Both the position numbers and the translations under genes were made by a program. Under the pieces are notes generated by a model, which searched no databases, was not told the DNA's origin, and saw only the letters and a list, made by a program, of their open reading frames with translations. From Deltaproteobacteria bacterium Ga0077550 (GTDB taxonomy: Bacteria > Myxococcota_A > Polyangia > Nannocystales > Nannocystaceae), in contig LNFB01000325.1 in NCBI GenBank assembly GCA_001464385.1, positions 1 to 64,000 of the forward strand: DNA of 64,000 nucleotides. Direction: 5' to 3'. Shown one piece after another: positions 17,860 through 26,401 of the stretch. The number at the start of each line of letters is the position of its first letter. Position 1 is the stretch's first letter.

Positions 17860-18504
17860 ATGACACTCCATCGCCTGTTCTCCCGCGCTGCGCTCCCGAT
17901 GCTCGCCGTCCTGGCCACCGCTGGCGGTTGCAACCTCGACCTCGACGATCTCCTCGACGATGGCATGGACACCGACGCCGCCGACACCGACGGCGGTGAC
18001 ACCGATGGCGGTGACACCGATGGCGGGGACACCGATGCGGATCCGTCGGGGGGCGGCGCGAGCGGCGATCCGAGCGGCGATCCGAGCGACGGCGCCGACA
18101 CCAGCGGAGGCGCCTCGGATCCTTCGGGCGAGTTGCCCGCCGAGATCGTCGGCATGTGGGAGGTGGGCGCCGAGGGCCTGGCGATCGGCTTCGAGTTCTT
18201 CGACGACGGCAGCTACGTCCAGCTCATCTACCAGGAGTACGACGACGGCGGCTGCGCGACGATCTCGCAGGAGGTCTACGCGGGCGTGGTCGAGCTCGAC
18301 GGGGCGAGCATGGTGCTGTCGCCCGTCGAGGGCTATCAGTCGCTCGATCAGTGCGGCACGGTCTCGGAGGACGCCGCGGTGCCGGACGCGGTCGCGCTCT
18401 CGTGGAGCTTGGGCACCGACGAGCTCGGCGATGCGCTGACCCTCGACGACGGCACCGATGCGCTCGTGCTGCACCGCAGCGAGGACGACGGCGCTGGCGC
18501 GTAG
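17860..18504 (+). CDS. lipoprotein with DTDGG repeat linker
   Basis: A 214-residue lipoprotein. The signal peptide ends TAGGC (Cys24). It is followed by an extremely acidic linker with tandem DTDGG repeats and then Gly/Asp/Ser repeats to about residue 90. The globular part (IVGMWEVGAEGLAIGFEFFD ... LHRSED) looks like a small beta-barrel or lipocalin-like domain of the kind that begins with a GxW motif (inference only). It probably faces the cell exterior. It converges on the YjbR gene with only 3 bases between stops. Confidence 0.78.
   Translation: MTLHRLFSRAALPMLAVLATAGGCNLDLDDLLDDGMDTDAADTDGGDTDGGDTDGGDTDADPSGGGASGDPSGDPSDGADTSGGASDPSGELPAEIVGMWEVGAEGLAIGFEFFDDGSYVQLIYQEYDDGGCATISQEVYAGVVELDGASMVLSPVEGYQSLDQCGTVSEDAAVPDAVALSWSLGTDELGDALTLDDGTDALVLHRSEDDGAGA
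17983..18042 (+). repeat. 15-bp tandem repeat encoding DTDGG
   Basis: Three near-perfect 15-base units GACACCGA(C/T)GGCGG(T/G), plus a partial fourth. They lie in frame in the lipoprotein linker, so copy-number changes would lengthen or shorten the linker without frameshift. Confidence 0.8.
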
Positions 18505-18507
18505 GGC

Positions 18508-18921
18508 TCAACGTCGGCCCGTGCGTCGGGGCGGCGCGCCGACGTTGGCGAACCCCTCGCGCACGAGGCCGGCGATCACCGCCCAGTCCGGCTCGAGCGC
18601 GGCGGGTCCCCCGTCGAGGTACACCGCGACCCAGCCCTTGCCGCCGACGTACGGCGGGATCCAGTAGCGATCGGGCGCGGCCGCGAGCAGCTCGTCGCGG
18701 AGCTCCATCGGCGTGGCGATGTACGCCGAGACGTGCGCGGCGCCGTGGTGGTGATCGTCGAACATCACGAACACCTTGCCCTTGGGGCCGGTGAACCACG
18801 TCGGCTCGCCGTGCGAGAGCTTCTCGACGGCGCCCGGCATCGTCAGGCAGATCTCGCGCAGGCGATCGAGCGGGGCGCGGGCCTTCGTCTTCGTCGCGGT
18901 CTTCGGCTTGCTCGCCGCCAT
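18508..18921 (-). CDS. MmcQ/YjbR-family protein
   Basis: A 137-residue cytoplasmic protein of the MmcQ/YjbR family, a small CyaY-like alpha/beta fold proposed to bind DNA. Recognised features are LREICLTMPGAVEKLSHGEPTWF, KVFVMFDDHHHG, WIPPYVGGKGWVAVYLD and the closing helix LVREGFANV. The first about 18 residues are Lys/Ala-rich, which may help nucleic-acid binding. The family has no firm biochemical function. Single gene. Confidence 0.88.
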   Translation of the reverse strand: MAASKPKTATKTKARAPLDRLREICLTMPGAVEKLSHGEPTWFTGPKGKVFVMFDDHHHGAAHVSAYIATPMELRDELLAAAPDRYWIPPYVGGKGWVAVYLDGGPAALEPDWAVIAGLVREGFANVGAPPRRTGRR

Positions 18922-18986
18922 CGCGGCATCGTAGCCCGAACGGCCCGCTTCGCGGCGCGGCGGCGCTGGGCTATGGTGGGGCCGCG

Positions 18987-19556
18987 ATGGTGCGTCCGCT
19001 GTCCCCGTGGCCGATCCTCGCCGTCACCGCGATCGTCGGCGCGATCGCCTGGTCGTCGCCGTGGCTCGATGATCTCGTCGGGATCGCCGCCGTGGTCGGA
19101 ATCTGCGACGGCCTGCTGTGGCTGGGGCTGCGCGGTGATCCCCGCGCGCCGCCGGGCACCGCGGCCCGCGTCGCGCTCGCGATCGGCGGCGCGGTGCCGG
19201 CCGCTGCCACCGCGCTGACGTTCATCCCGTGGTTCGCCGACGGCGACGGCATGCAGGGCCTCGCGGTGGTGGTCGGCATGCTGATCTTCGGGCTGCCGCT
19301 GGCGATCGCCGGCTTCGCCGTCGCGCTGTTCCTGCTGACGCTTCGAGCCCGCGCCGCGGCGCTCGATCGCGTGCTCGTCGTGGCGGGGGGATCGATCGCA
19401 ATCGGCTGGGTCGTCGCGATCGCGTGGGCGCTCGTCGGCGGCGGGTCGACGGACGTCGCGGTGAACGTCCTCGCGTTCCCCGGGTTCGCGACCGCGGCGC
19501 TGATCCTGCCGCTGCTCGAGCGTCAGTCGCTGCGGGCTGCTGGCCAAGCGCCATAG
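18987..19556 (+). CDS. integral membrane protein
   Basis: A 189-residue protein with about five to six hydrophobic segments (from about residues 8, 27, 57, 84, 125 and 150), short basic loops and no recognised domain. The start ATG 18987 lies just after the divergent YjbR start. It is followed by the ZU5-like lipoprotein after 30 bases and may be cotranscribed with it. Function unknown. Confidence 0.72.
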   Translation: MVRPLSPWPILAVTAIVGAIAWSSPWLDDLVGIAAVVGICDGLLWLGLRGDPRAPPGTAARVALAIGGAVPAAATALTFIPWFADGDGMQGLAVVVGMLIFGLPLAIAGFAVALFLLTLRARAAALDRVLVVAGGSIAIGWVVAIAWALVGGGSTDVAVNVLAFPGFATAALILPLLERQSLRAAGQAP

Positions 19557-19586
19557 CAGGCGGCCGCGTCACATCCGGTCCGCGCC

Positions 19587-21227
19587 GTGACTCGCACGGG
19601 CATGCGCAGCCTCGCCCTCCTCGTGCCCCTGTCGTTCGCGTGCCTCCCGACCGAGCCCGCCGGGGATTCGGCCGAGGGATCGGACGGCGGCTCCGAGGAT
19701 GGAGACAGCACGACCGCCGATGCGCCGACCGAGGTGCGCGTGATGGTCGGGCCCGAGGGTGGGGTGGTCGAGGGCCTCGGCGTGCACCTCGGCATCCCCG
19801 CGGACGCGCTCGGCGAGGCGGTGGAGATCGTGGTGCGGACCGACGCCGACGCGACGATCGCCGGGGTCGACCCGGTCTCGCCGGTGTATCGCTTCGAGCC
19901 CGCGGGGCTGCGGTTCGATCGCCTCGTCGCGGTGCGCATGGACGTCGAGTCGCAGGCGTTCGGCACGCTGTACTGGAGCGTCGAAGGGGACGACGATTCG
20001 TTCGAGGCCGTGGGCGTTGCGGTCGCGGGCGTGGCCGAGGGCTACACCTCGCACTTCAGCGCGGCGGTGGTGGGCAACGGCGCGTGCCAGGACCCGCACG
20101 GCGCCGGCGAGAGCTACTGCGGCTGCAGGGCGGGCGACGAGGTGGGCGACCTGCTGTGCCCCACCGATCCGACCGCGGACGGCGGCGCGTGCCCGGCGAT
20201 CAACGGCTACGCCGGCAGCGACGGCGGCGGATGCAGCGGCTACGGCCCGCGATCGGAGATGACCTACGCCTGCTACTGCCAGAGCGGCGACGGCGACTAC
20301 CTGTGCCCCGACGCGCACATCCTGGGGCCGATGCAGCAGTGCCCCAGCGAGGGCGGGCTGCACGGGTACTACGTCGAGGAGGCGATGGGGTCGTGCAGCG
20401 GCACGACCGTGGTCTTCGATCCCGAGACCGGCGAGTCCTCGAACGAGAGCAAGTCGGGGACGCTGGTCGACTGCGATCCGGTGTACGGCGATCCCGAGTT
20501 CGAGTCCGTCGGCGGCACGCTCGAGGGCTGCATCGAGCCGAAGGACGGCGAGGACGGGGCGTCGTGTTCGGTGGGCGACGGCGACGGCCCGATGCAGGCG
20601 GGGATCTCGAAGACCTGCAAGGAGCGGGTCGAGACGATGTCGGCATCGCGCACCACGGCGTGCCCCGCACCGATGGGCGCCAACGAGTTCTGGCACGCGA
20701 ACATCGGCACCGAGATCGGCAACATGATCGAGACCACGCGATGGGCCGACGGCGTGACGCGTTTGCGGCAGGTGAAGGTGCCGTTCGGCAGCAAGAGCGA
20801 GTGCAACGATCCGCCCGACGAGCGCACGTCGCCCGGCTTCCTCGACCTGGTCGAGATCGTCCGCCGCGACGAGGCCGCGAAGGAGGTCGTGATCCGCTAC
20901 GCCGAGATCAAGCCGATGTCGCGCGGCGGCCTCGCGGATGGGCCCGCGGACCTCGCGTGCTACAAGTCGCGCATCGAAGAGGCCGGCGCGATGTGCCCGA
21001 GCATCACGCTCGACGGGCCCCCCGCGCTCGAGGAGTACGTCGCGTTCTGCGGCCTGTTCGACGCCTACGGCTGGCGCGTGCGCCTCGACCAACAGCACCT
21101 GCTGTTCCGCCAGCCCGCGCTCGAGGAGCACGTGCCCCACACCTTCACGACGGCGCCCGGTGGCACGGCGCAGCTGACGATCATGACCTGCGAGCCCGGG
21201 TTGGTCACCTACGCCTGCGAGGGCTGA
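19587..21227 (+). CDS. lipoprotein with ZU5-like domain
   Basis: A 546-residue lipoprotein. The GTG start at 19587 puts the lipobox Cys at residue 19 (LSFAC); ATG 19602, five codons later, is an equally good start. After an acidic linker comes a ZU5-like domain (about residues 50-140: VMVGPEGGVVEGLGVHLGIP ... VYRFEPAGLRF). In eukaryotes this fold occurs in ankyrins and PIDD; in myxobacteria it is common in secreted proteins. A long Cys-rich region follows (about 165-400: YCGCRAGDE, YACYCQSGDGDYLC). The rest has no recognised domain. Its last 23 bases overlap the convergent kinase gene. Confidence 0.8.
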   Translation: MTRTGMRSLALLVPLSFACLPTEPAGDSAEGSDGGSEDGDSTTADAPTEVRVMVGPEGGVVEGLGVHLGIPADALGEAVEIVVRTDADATIAGVDPVSPVYRFEPAGLRFDRLVAVRMDVESQAFGTLYWSVEGDDDSFEAVGVAVAGVAEGYTSHFSAAVVGNGACQDPHGAGESYCGCRAGDEVGDLLCPTDPTADGGACPAINGYAGSDGGGCSGYGPRSEMTYACYCQSGDGDYLCPDAHILGPMQQCPSEGGLHGYYVEEAMGSCSGTTVVFDPETGESSNESKSGTLVDCDPVYGDPEFESVGGTLEGCIEPKDGEDGASCSVGDGDGPMQAGISKTCKERVETMSASRTTACPAPMGANEFWHANIGTEIGNMIETTRWADGVTRLRQVKVPFGSKSECNDPPDERTSPGFLDLVEIVRRDEAAKEVVIRYAEIKPMSRGGLADGPADLACYKSRIEEAGAMCPSITLDGPPALEEYVAFCGLFDAYGWRVRLDQQHLLFRQPALEEHVPHTFTTAPGGTAQLTIMTCEPGLVTYACEG

Positions 21228-23784
21228 GCTCGGCCGCGTCGAGGCGCGCGAGCTCGGCCGCGGCGGCGTCGACGAGCTCCTGCAGCACCGGCGGCTGCTC
21301 GGCCAGCGCGCCGGCGCGGCGCAGCGCGACCCGTGCGGCCTCGGGGCGGCCGAGTCGGGCCTCTGCCACGCCCTCGCCGAACCACAGCTCGGAGTGCATC
21401 ACGCGGGCGGTCTGCTCGTCGCCGACGACGGCGCGCCCGCGACGGTAGTGGACGAGCGCGCGGTCCCACTGCTCGGCGGCCGCGGCGGTCTGACCGAGGC
21501 CGAACTCGAGGTAGCCGCGATCGCCGGGGAGCGTCGCGATCGTGAGCGCGTGCTCGTAGTGCGCGCGCGCGGCCTCGAAGTCGCCGGTCGCCGTGGCCAC
21601 CTCGGCGAGGCCGACCAGCGGGAGCACGGCGTCGCTGTGACGTTCGCCGCGGGACGTCGTGATCGCGTGGGCGGCCGCTTCGTACTGCGCCCGGGCGCGC
21701 GACCAGTCGCCGAGGTTCGCGTACACACGCCCGAGATCGTAGTGCGCGTTGCCGAGGCGGTCGACCAGCTCGGCCCGCTCGAGCACCGCGATGCCGCGCA
21801 CCAACGCGGCCTCGGCCTGCGCGTACTCGCCGAGGTCGTCCCACGCCGAGCCGAGCGCGACCAGGGCGACGCCGATGTCGGGGTGATCCGGCGTGCGCAT
21901 CCGCTCGGCGATCGCGAGGACCCGCTGACGCGCGGCGAGCTGCCCCTGGGCGTCGCCCATGTGTCGCAGCGCGCCGGCGTGGAGCATCTGCGCCGTCATC
22001 ATCGCAACTGGATCCTCCGCGAGCGCGGCGGCGTGCTCCTCGAGGAGCGCCTCGACCATCGCGCGCATCGTCCTCCAGTCGCCCTCGTCCTCGGCGAGGC
22101 TGGCCAGGGCCTCGACGGCGCGCACGCGCAGCGCCACGGGTGCGTCACCGCGGTCCAGCGCCACGAGCAGCGGCCGACGCCAGCGCGCGGCGAGGGCCGG
22201 CTCGCCGATGGCGCTCGACGTCAGGCGGAGGATGTCGGTGGCCGCGCGCGCGGCGAGGCGGTCGTCGCCGATCCCCGCAGCGGCGAAGTAGGCGTCGTGC
22301 AGCCGCGCGACGCCGGCCGCGGGCGCGCCCGCCATGCTCTCGAGTCGCCCGAGGGTCAGCGCAGCGTCGATGAGCGCCGATGGACCGCCGTCGCGGCGCG
22401 CGAGCCCGTCGTACTCCCGCGCCAACGCGAGCGCGACGCCGTAGTCGCCCAGCGCGTCCGCGACCTCGACCCGCACCCGGGCCTGGCGCAGGTCGTCGTC
22501 GCCCGTCGATGTCCGGATGTCGCGACACGATCGCGGGTCGCCGACCGCCTCGAGCAGGCGATCGGGCCGCGGAACGATCACCGTCGTCTCGAGCTGGTCG
22601 ATCGCTGCCACGAGCGCGACGTCGTGATCGACGAGGCACTCCACGATCGGCGCGCGCTCGGCCGACGTCATCGCGCACGCGGCGTCGCGGACGAGGAGCC
22701 AGTCGGCCGCGCGGGCGTCGAGCTCGTCGACCACGCCCGTCCACACCGCGTCGCCCCGGGGCCCGAGCCGGGCCAGCGCCTGCTCGGCCCTCGCGCGCGC
22801 CGAGCCGTGCCACGTCGCGTCGACCGGCAGCTCGCACGTCGACGCCGAGGGCGTGCCGGTGAGCGCGAGGACGGTCGCGCCGCCGACCAACGTGGCTGCC
22901 GCGAGCCCACGGCTGCGTCGATCCCGGGCCGCGACGGCGAACGCGGCGGCGAGCTCGTCCATCGCGCAGCGTCGATCGGGCGCGCGCTCGAGTCCCCGCG
23001 CGAGCACCCGCTGCAGCGATCGCGACCACCGGCCATCGTCCGCCACCGCGCGCAGCTCGAGCGCCGTGACGGACAGCGCGTACACGTCGGCCGCCACCCC
23101 GGGGCGCGCGCCCGCGACGACCTCGGGCGCGAGGTAGCCCCGTGTCCCGCCGCGCGCGGGCTCGATCCCGACGGCCGCGGCGAGCCCGAAGTCGACCCAG
23201 CGCGGGTGCCCATCGTCGGCGACCAGGAGGTTCGCGGGCTTCACGTCGCCGTGCACGAGCCCGGCCTGGTGCGCCGCGGCCAGACCCGCGGCCGCCTCCG
23301 ACAGCCACCGCGCGAGTTGTTCCGCGGTCGGTCGCGTGCGCCGCACGAGCCCGCCGATCTCCGGCCCGTCCACCAGCGCCATCGCGATGAACGCCTCGTC
23401 ACCGTCCCGGCCGACGTCGTAGACCTGCACGACGTTGGGGTGGGTCAGCCGGGCGAGGGCCCGCGCCTCGCGGAGGATCGCCTCGTGTCGATCGGACTGG
23501 GCGCGGTGCAGCACCTTGAGGGCGATGCGCCGCTGCAGCGCGTGATCCCAGGCGACGAACACCGTGCCCATGCCGCCGGCCCCACGGCGCGACAGCACGG
23601 TGTACCGGCCGACGCGGACGGTCGCGGGCGTCGATCCGAACAGCCCCGCGGCGACCTGCGCGAACAGATCGCGCTGCACGAGATCGGCGGTCGGTCGCAA
23701 CGCGGCCACGCGCTCGGCCAGTTCGAGATCGCGGTCGGCCGGCTCCGGGTCGACGGGCGGCGCCACAGGGCGCCATGGTAGCAT
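21205..23784 (-). CDS. Ser/Thr protein kinase with TPR C-terminal region
   Basis: An 859-residue Hanks-type kinase. The kinase domain (about 60-310) has glycine loop GAGGMGTVF, K90 in IALKVL, the catalytic loop HGDVKPANLL (Gly replaces the usual Arg of HRD, as in some myxobacterial kinases) and VDFGLA. One predicted membrane helix follows (GLAAATLVGGATVLALTG). The C-terminal about 480 residues are TPR-like helical repeats (EYAQAEAALVRGIAVLE, DWSRARAQYEAAAHA, DFEAARAHYEHALTIA). ATG 23784 was chosen because it lies 10 bases from the divergent sigma-factor ATG, and codon use degrades upstream. The pairing suggests the kinase and sigma factor form one signalling unit. Confidence 0.9.
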   Translation of the reverse strand: MLPWRPVAPPVDPEPADRDLELAERVAALRPTADLVQRDLFAQVAAGLFGSTPATVRVGRYTVLSRRGAGGMGTVFVAWDHALQRRIALKVLHRAQSDRHEAILREARALARLTHPNVVQVYDVGRDGDEAFIAMALVDGPEIGGLVRRTRPTAEQLARWLSEAAAGLAAAHQAGLVHGDVKPANLLVADDGHPRWVDFGLAAAVGIEPARGGTRGYLAPEVVAGARPGVAADVYALSVTALELRAVADDGRWSRSLQRVLARGLERAPDRRCAMDELAAAFAVAARDRRSRGLAAATLVGGATVLALTGTPSASTCELPVDATWHGSARARAEQALARLGPRGDAVWTGVVDELDARAADWLLVRDAACAMTSAERAPIVECLVDHDVALVAAIDQLETTVIVPRPDRLLEAVGDPRSCRDIRTSTGDDDLRQARVRVEVADALGDYGVALALAREYDGLARRDGGPSALIDAALTLGRLESMAGAPAAGVARLHDAYFAAAGIGDDRLAARAATDILRLTSSAIGEPALAARWRRPLLVALDRGDAPVALRVRAVEALASLAEDEGDWRTMRAMVEALLEEHAAALAEDPVAMMTAQMLHAGALRHMGDAQGQLAARQRVLAIAERMRTPDHPDIGVALVALGSAWDDLGEYAQAEAALVRGIAVLERAELVDRLGNAHYDLGRVYANLGDWSRARAQYEAAAHAITTSRGERHSDAVLPLVGLAEVATATGDFEAARAHYEHALTIATLPGDRGYLEFGLGQTAAAAEQWDRALVHYRRGRAVVGDEQTARVMHSELWFGEGVAEARLGRPEAARVALRRAGALAEQPPVLQELVDAAAAELARLDAAELSPRRRR

Positions 23785-23794
23785 TCCGGTCGCG

Positions 23795-24406
23795 ATGCCG
23801 ACCGACGCCGAGCTGCTCGAGGCGTGGCGCGCGGGCGACCGCCGCGCCGGCGAGGCGCTCTTCGGTCGACACTTCGACGCGATCGCTCGGTTCTTCCGCA
23901 ACCGCCTCGGCGACGACGTCCAAGACCTCGTGCAGCGCACCTTCCTCGACTGTGTCGAGGGCGAGTCGCGCCTCGGCGACGGCGCGAGCGTGCGCGGGTA
24001 CCTCTTCGGCATCGCCCGGCACCGCCTCGTCGATCACGTGCGGCGCCACCGTGCGCGGGACTTCGATCCCGCGGTGACGTCGATCGCCGATCTCGCGACG
24101 TCCCCCAGCGCGGCGGTCGGTCGCCGCGACGATCAGCGCCTGCTGCAGCTGGCGTTGACGCAGCTCCCGGTCGACCTGCAGATCACGCTCGAGCTCGCAT
24201 ACTGGGAGGGCCTGGCCGGCCCCGAGATCGCCCAGGTGCTGGGCATCGGCGCCAACACGGTGCGTGGGCGCCTCGCGCGGGCGCGCGAGGTCCTGCGGTC
24301 GTCGCTGGCGGCGCTCGAGGCCGATCCGGCGGCGGTGCAGCGGCTGGAACACCAGGTCGAGGTGCGCAGCCGCGAGTTCGACCAGGTGGACTCCGGTCAC
24401 GGATGA
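23795..24406 (+). CDS. ECF-type RNA polymerase sigma factor
   Basis: A 203-residue sigma-70 family factor with only regions 2 and 4. Region 2 (about 10-80) includes DVQDLVQRTFLDCVEG and GYLFGIARHRLVDHVRR. Region 4 (about 120-180) includes LPVDLQITLELAYWEGLAGPEIAQVLGI and NTVRGRLARAREVL. It should direct RNA polymerase to a small regulon. It is divergent from the TPR-kinase with 10 bases between starts, so the promoters must lie within or beyond the other gene. No anti-sigma gene is adjacent; regulation by phosphorylation through the neighbouring kinase is a reasonable inference. A near-copy of its 3' end is found 420 bases downstream. Confidence 0.92.
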   Translation: MPTDAELLEAWRAGDRRAGEALFGRHFDAIARFFRNRLGDDVQDLVQRTFLDCVEGESRLGDGASVRGYLFGIARHRLVDHVRRHRARDFDPAVTSIADLATSPSAAVGRRDDQRLLQLALTQLPVDLQITLELAYWEGLAGPEIAQVLGIGANTVRGRLARAREVLRSSLAALEADPAAVQRLEHQVEVRSREFDQVDSGHG

Positions 24407-24420
24407 ACGCGTGGCGTTCA
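24404..24420. terminator. hairpin at the sigma-factor stop
   Basis: 7-bp stem TGAACGC / GCGTTCA with a 3-base loop. It contains the TGA stop of the sigma gene and lies in the 28-base gap before the stop of the convergent reading frame. It could serve both strands; no U-run. Confidence 0.4.
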
Positions 24421-24434
24421 CCCGCGACGTCGCG

Positions 24435-24773
24435 TCAGTCATCGAAGCCGTGGGTCAGGTCGTACCGGAGCTGGTAGAGGCCCGAACCGCCCGGCGCGAA
24501 CGTGAAGCTCTGGGCCAAGGGACCTGCGGTCGAGGGGCCGAGCGCGTCGATCGTGCGCTGGTACTCGTCGTTGTCGCCGTTGAAGCCGTCGTCGTACTCG
24601 TAGAACTGGACGACCAGCGGGTCGGCGGACGTGAAGTGCAGCGGGGCATTCAAGATGCCCTCCATCGGCGCCTTGTTGCCGTCGTCGAAGTCGCCGATGA
24701 ACGTCTCACCGGCCACCTCGGTGCCGCCGATCTCGGCGGAGGCGACCCGCCGCGGCACATCGACTGGAGCCAC
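24435..24773 (-). CDS. unrecognised protein, probably 5'-truncated
   Basis: 112 residues from a GTG at 24773. Codon use is clearly coding (nearly all third positions G or C). The sequence is an acidic, beta-rich globular piece (GETFIGDFDDGNKAP, DPLVVQFYEYDDGFNGDND, FAPGGSGLYQLRYDL) that looks like the end of a C2-like or other Ca-binding beta-sandwich; this is only an impression. The first codons lie inside a stretch that, on the other strand, resembles the 3' end of a sigma gene. So the original 5' part has probably been lost by rearrangement. There is no signal peptide. Confidence 0.5.
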   Translation of the reverse strand: MAPVDVPRRVASAEIGGTEVAGETFIGDFDDGNKAPMEGILNAPLHFTSADPLVVQFYEYDDGFNGDNDEYQRTIDALGPSTAGPLAQSFTFAPGGSGLYQLRYDLTHGFDD

Positions 24774-24850
24774 CGGTCGAGGTGCGCGGCCGTGAGTTCG
24801 GCCACGCCGACCATGTCGATCACTCGGCCGTCTCGCGCGCCATCGCGATC
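24764..24850 (+). pseudogene. relic of a second sigma-factor 3' end
   Basis: Bases 24764-24811 align without gaps to 24344-24391, the codons near the C-terminus of the ECF sigma gene, at 38 of 48 positions. The offset is exactly 420 and the codon phase is the same (LEHQVEVRSREFDQVD against LEPPVEVRGREFGHAD). Several differences are synonymous. No complete sigma gene is present, so this looks like the tail of a lost paralogue. Confidence 0.4.
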
Positions 24851-25249
24851 ATGAACACCACGAACTCCGCGATGCCCACCGTCTTGAAGGTGGTCATCGG
24901 CTTCTTCGCCCTCTCGATCGCCTGGGACCTCTACTTGGTCGTCAACGGGGCCGCCAGCACGGCGCAGTGGATCCGCATGGCGATCGGGATCGCCGTGATC
25001 GTCGGGCTCGTCCGCGGCAGCGAATCGACCCGGGCCATCGTGCGCGCGCTGTCCGTGCTGGGGATGCTCGGTGGCGCAATCATCCTGCTGCAGATGATCC
25101 CCCTGCTCGGCGCAGCGCCGGCGAGCCTCATGATCTTCGGTCTGGCCGCCGCGCTGCTCGCCGTGCTCGGATCGCTCTTCTCGTTCTGGGCGCTCGGTCG
25201 CGAGGACGTCGAGATGTGGATGGCGCGGCGATCGTTCGGCGCGAGCTGA
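24851..25249 (+). CDS. small integral membrane protein
   Basis: A 132-residue protein with four hydrophobic helices (from about residues 8, 37, 63 and 90), e.g. VLKVVIGFFALSIAWDLYLV and LSVLGMLGGAIILLQMIPLLG. It ends in a charged C-terminus (EDVEMWMARRSFGAS). ATG 24851 is preferred over upstream starts, because those would run through the sigma-gene relic. No family recognised. Confidence 0.7.
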   Translation: MNTTNSAMPTVLKVVIGFFALSIAWDLYLVVNGAASTAQWIRMAIGIAVIVGLVRGSESTRAIVRALSVLGMLGGAIILLQMIPLLGAAPASLMIFGLAAALLAVLGSLFSFWALGREDVEMWMARRSFGAS

Positions 25250-25268
25250 GGGGCGGACTCCGCGGCGG

Positions 25269-25511
25269 TCACGACCCGCCGGCCCGCTTCTTCTCGCGGA
25301 GCATGAAGAGGTACAGGCTCTCGACCTTGGCCCGCGCCCACGGCGTCTTGCGCAGGAACTTCAGGCTCGAGGTCACGCTCGGGTCGTCGGTGAAGCAGCG
25401 GATGCGGACCTGCTGACCGAGCTCCGCCCAGCCGAAGTGGGCGACGAGCTCGGTGATGATCTGCTCGAGCTTGATCCCGTGCAGCGGGCTCTTCGGGTGG
25501 TCCTCGGACAT
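25269..25511 (-). CDS. VF530/DUF2132-family DNA-binding protein
   Basis: An 80-residue protein matching the VF530 family along its whole length: HGIKLEQIITELVAHFGWAELG, IRCFTDDPSVTSSLKFLRKTPWARAKVESLYL. The family fold is small and helical and was found to bind DNA in structural genomics work; its cellular role is unknown. Start ATG 25511. The length is normal. Confidence 0.9.
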   Translation of the reverse strand: MSEDHPKSPLHGIKLEQIITELVAHFGWAELGQQVRIRCFTDDPSVTSSLKFLRKTPWARAKVESLYLFMLREKKRAGGS

Positions 25512-25592
25512 CGCGGGAGGAGGCCGGGACTAGCATGGATCCGGGCGGGGTGACACGCGAGCGCGACGCGGGCATGCTCGGCCGAGAGTCCG

Positions 25593-26369
25593 ATGTCCGC
25601 GACCGACGCGCCGGGGATCGACAGCCGCGCCTGCCTCAATTGCGATGCGTCGACGGCCGGCCTGTACTGCCCTCGCTGCGGGCAGCGCACGGACGCCGAG
25701 CGCTTCACGGTCAGGAACCTGTGGAAGCAGAACCCGAACGCCGTGCCGCAGGCGGACCACGGGTTGCTGCGGACGCTGCGGGATCTGCTGCTGCGACCCG
25801 GATCGATGATCAACGGCTACCTCGACGGCCGACGCGTGCCGTACGTCAACCCGTTCGCGCTGCTGTCGTTGCTCGCGGGGATCAGCGCGTTCGCGTACTC
25901 GAGCTGGCCGTTCGAGCTGGTGGTGGCGACCGACGGCATGCCCGCGGAACGAGCCGCACGCTTCGCTGCCTTCAGTCGTCACAGCTTCGAGTTCTATTCG
26001 CCGAGCCTGCTGCTCTACCTCCCGCTGACCGCGGGACTCACCGTCGCCTGTTTCGCGGGTGTCGGCCGCGGCTACGCCGAGCACCTGGTGCTCAACGCCT
26101 ACCTGATGGCCGGCAGCACCCTGCTCATGCTGGCGCTGTTCCCCGCCCTGGTCGTGACCAGCGGTGGTCCTGACTTCGCGCAGACGTGGCGCTACGGCAT
26201 CCTCGCGCTGCTCGGCTACCAGGGCGTCGCGCTCTACCGTGTGTTCGCCGCGCGCTCGTCGAGGTGGTGGTCGATCGCGCTGCGCACCATCCTCGCGATG
26301 GCGCTGTACGTCGTGATGCTCACGGTCATCCCGGTGGCGTTCTTCGAGCTGGTGTACGTCCGGTTGTAG
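25593..26369 (+). CDS. DUF3667-family zinc-ribbon membrane protein
   Basis: A 258-residue protein. The N-terminus has a zinc ribbon (CLNCDASTAGLYCPRCGQR). Next comes the DUF3667 core (LRTLRDLLLRPGSMINGYLDGRR, YVNPFALLSLL) and four or five membrane helices to the end. The family is predicted membrane-bound with unknown function. It lies alone, convergent with the M14-like gene. Confidence 0.88.
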   Translation: MSATDAPGIDSRACLNCDASTAGLYCPRCGQRTDAERFTVRNLWKQNPNAVPQADHGLLRTLRDLLLRPGSMINGYLDGRRVPYVNPFALLSLLAGISAFAYSSWPFELVVATDGMPAERAARFAAFSRHSFEFYSPSLLLYLPLTAGLTVACFAGVGRGYAEHLVLNAYLMAGSTLLMLALFPALVVTSGGPDFAQTWRYGILALLGYQGVALYRVFAARSSRWWSIALRTILAMALYVVMLTVIPVAFFELVYVRL

Positions 26370-26401
26370 CAGCGCCGTGCCGGCAGGTCTCGCGCGGGCC
26401 C

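Noticed and set aside
21394-23781. Long plus-strand frame opposite the TPR-kinase
   Set aside because: Composition is that of an antisense shadow (Arg/Val/Asp-rich) and the minus strand shows a complete kinase and TPRs.
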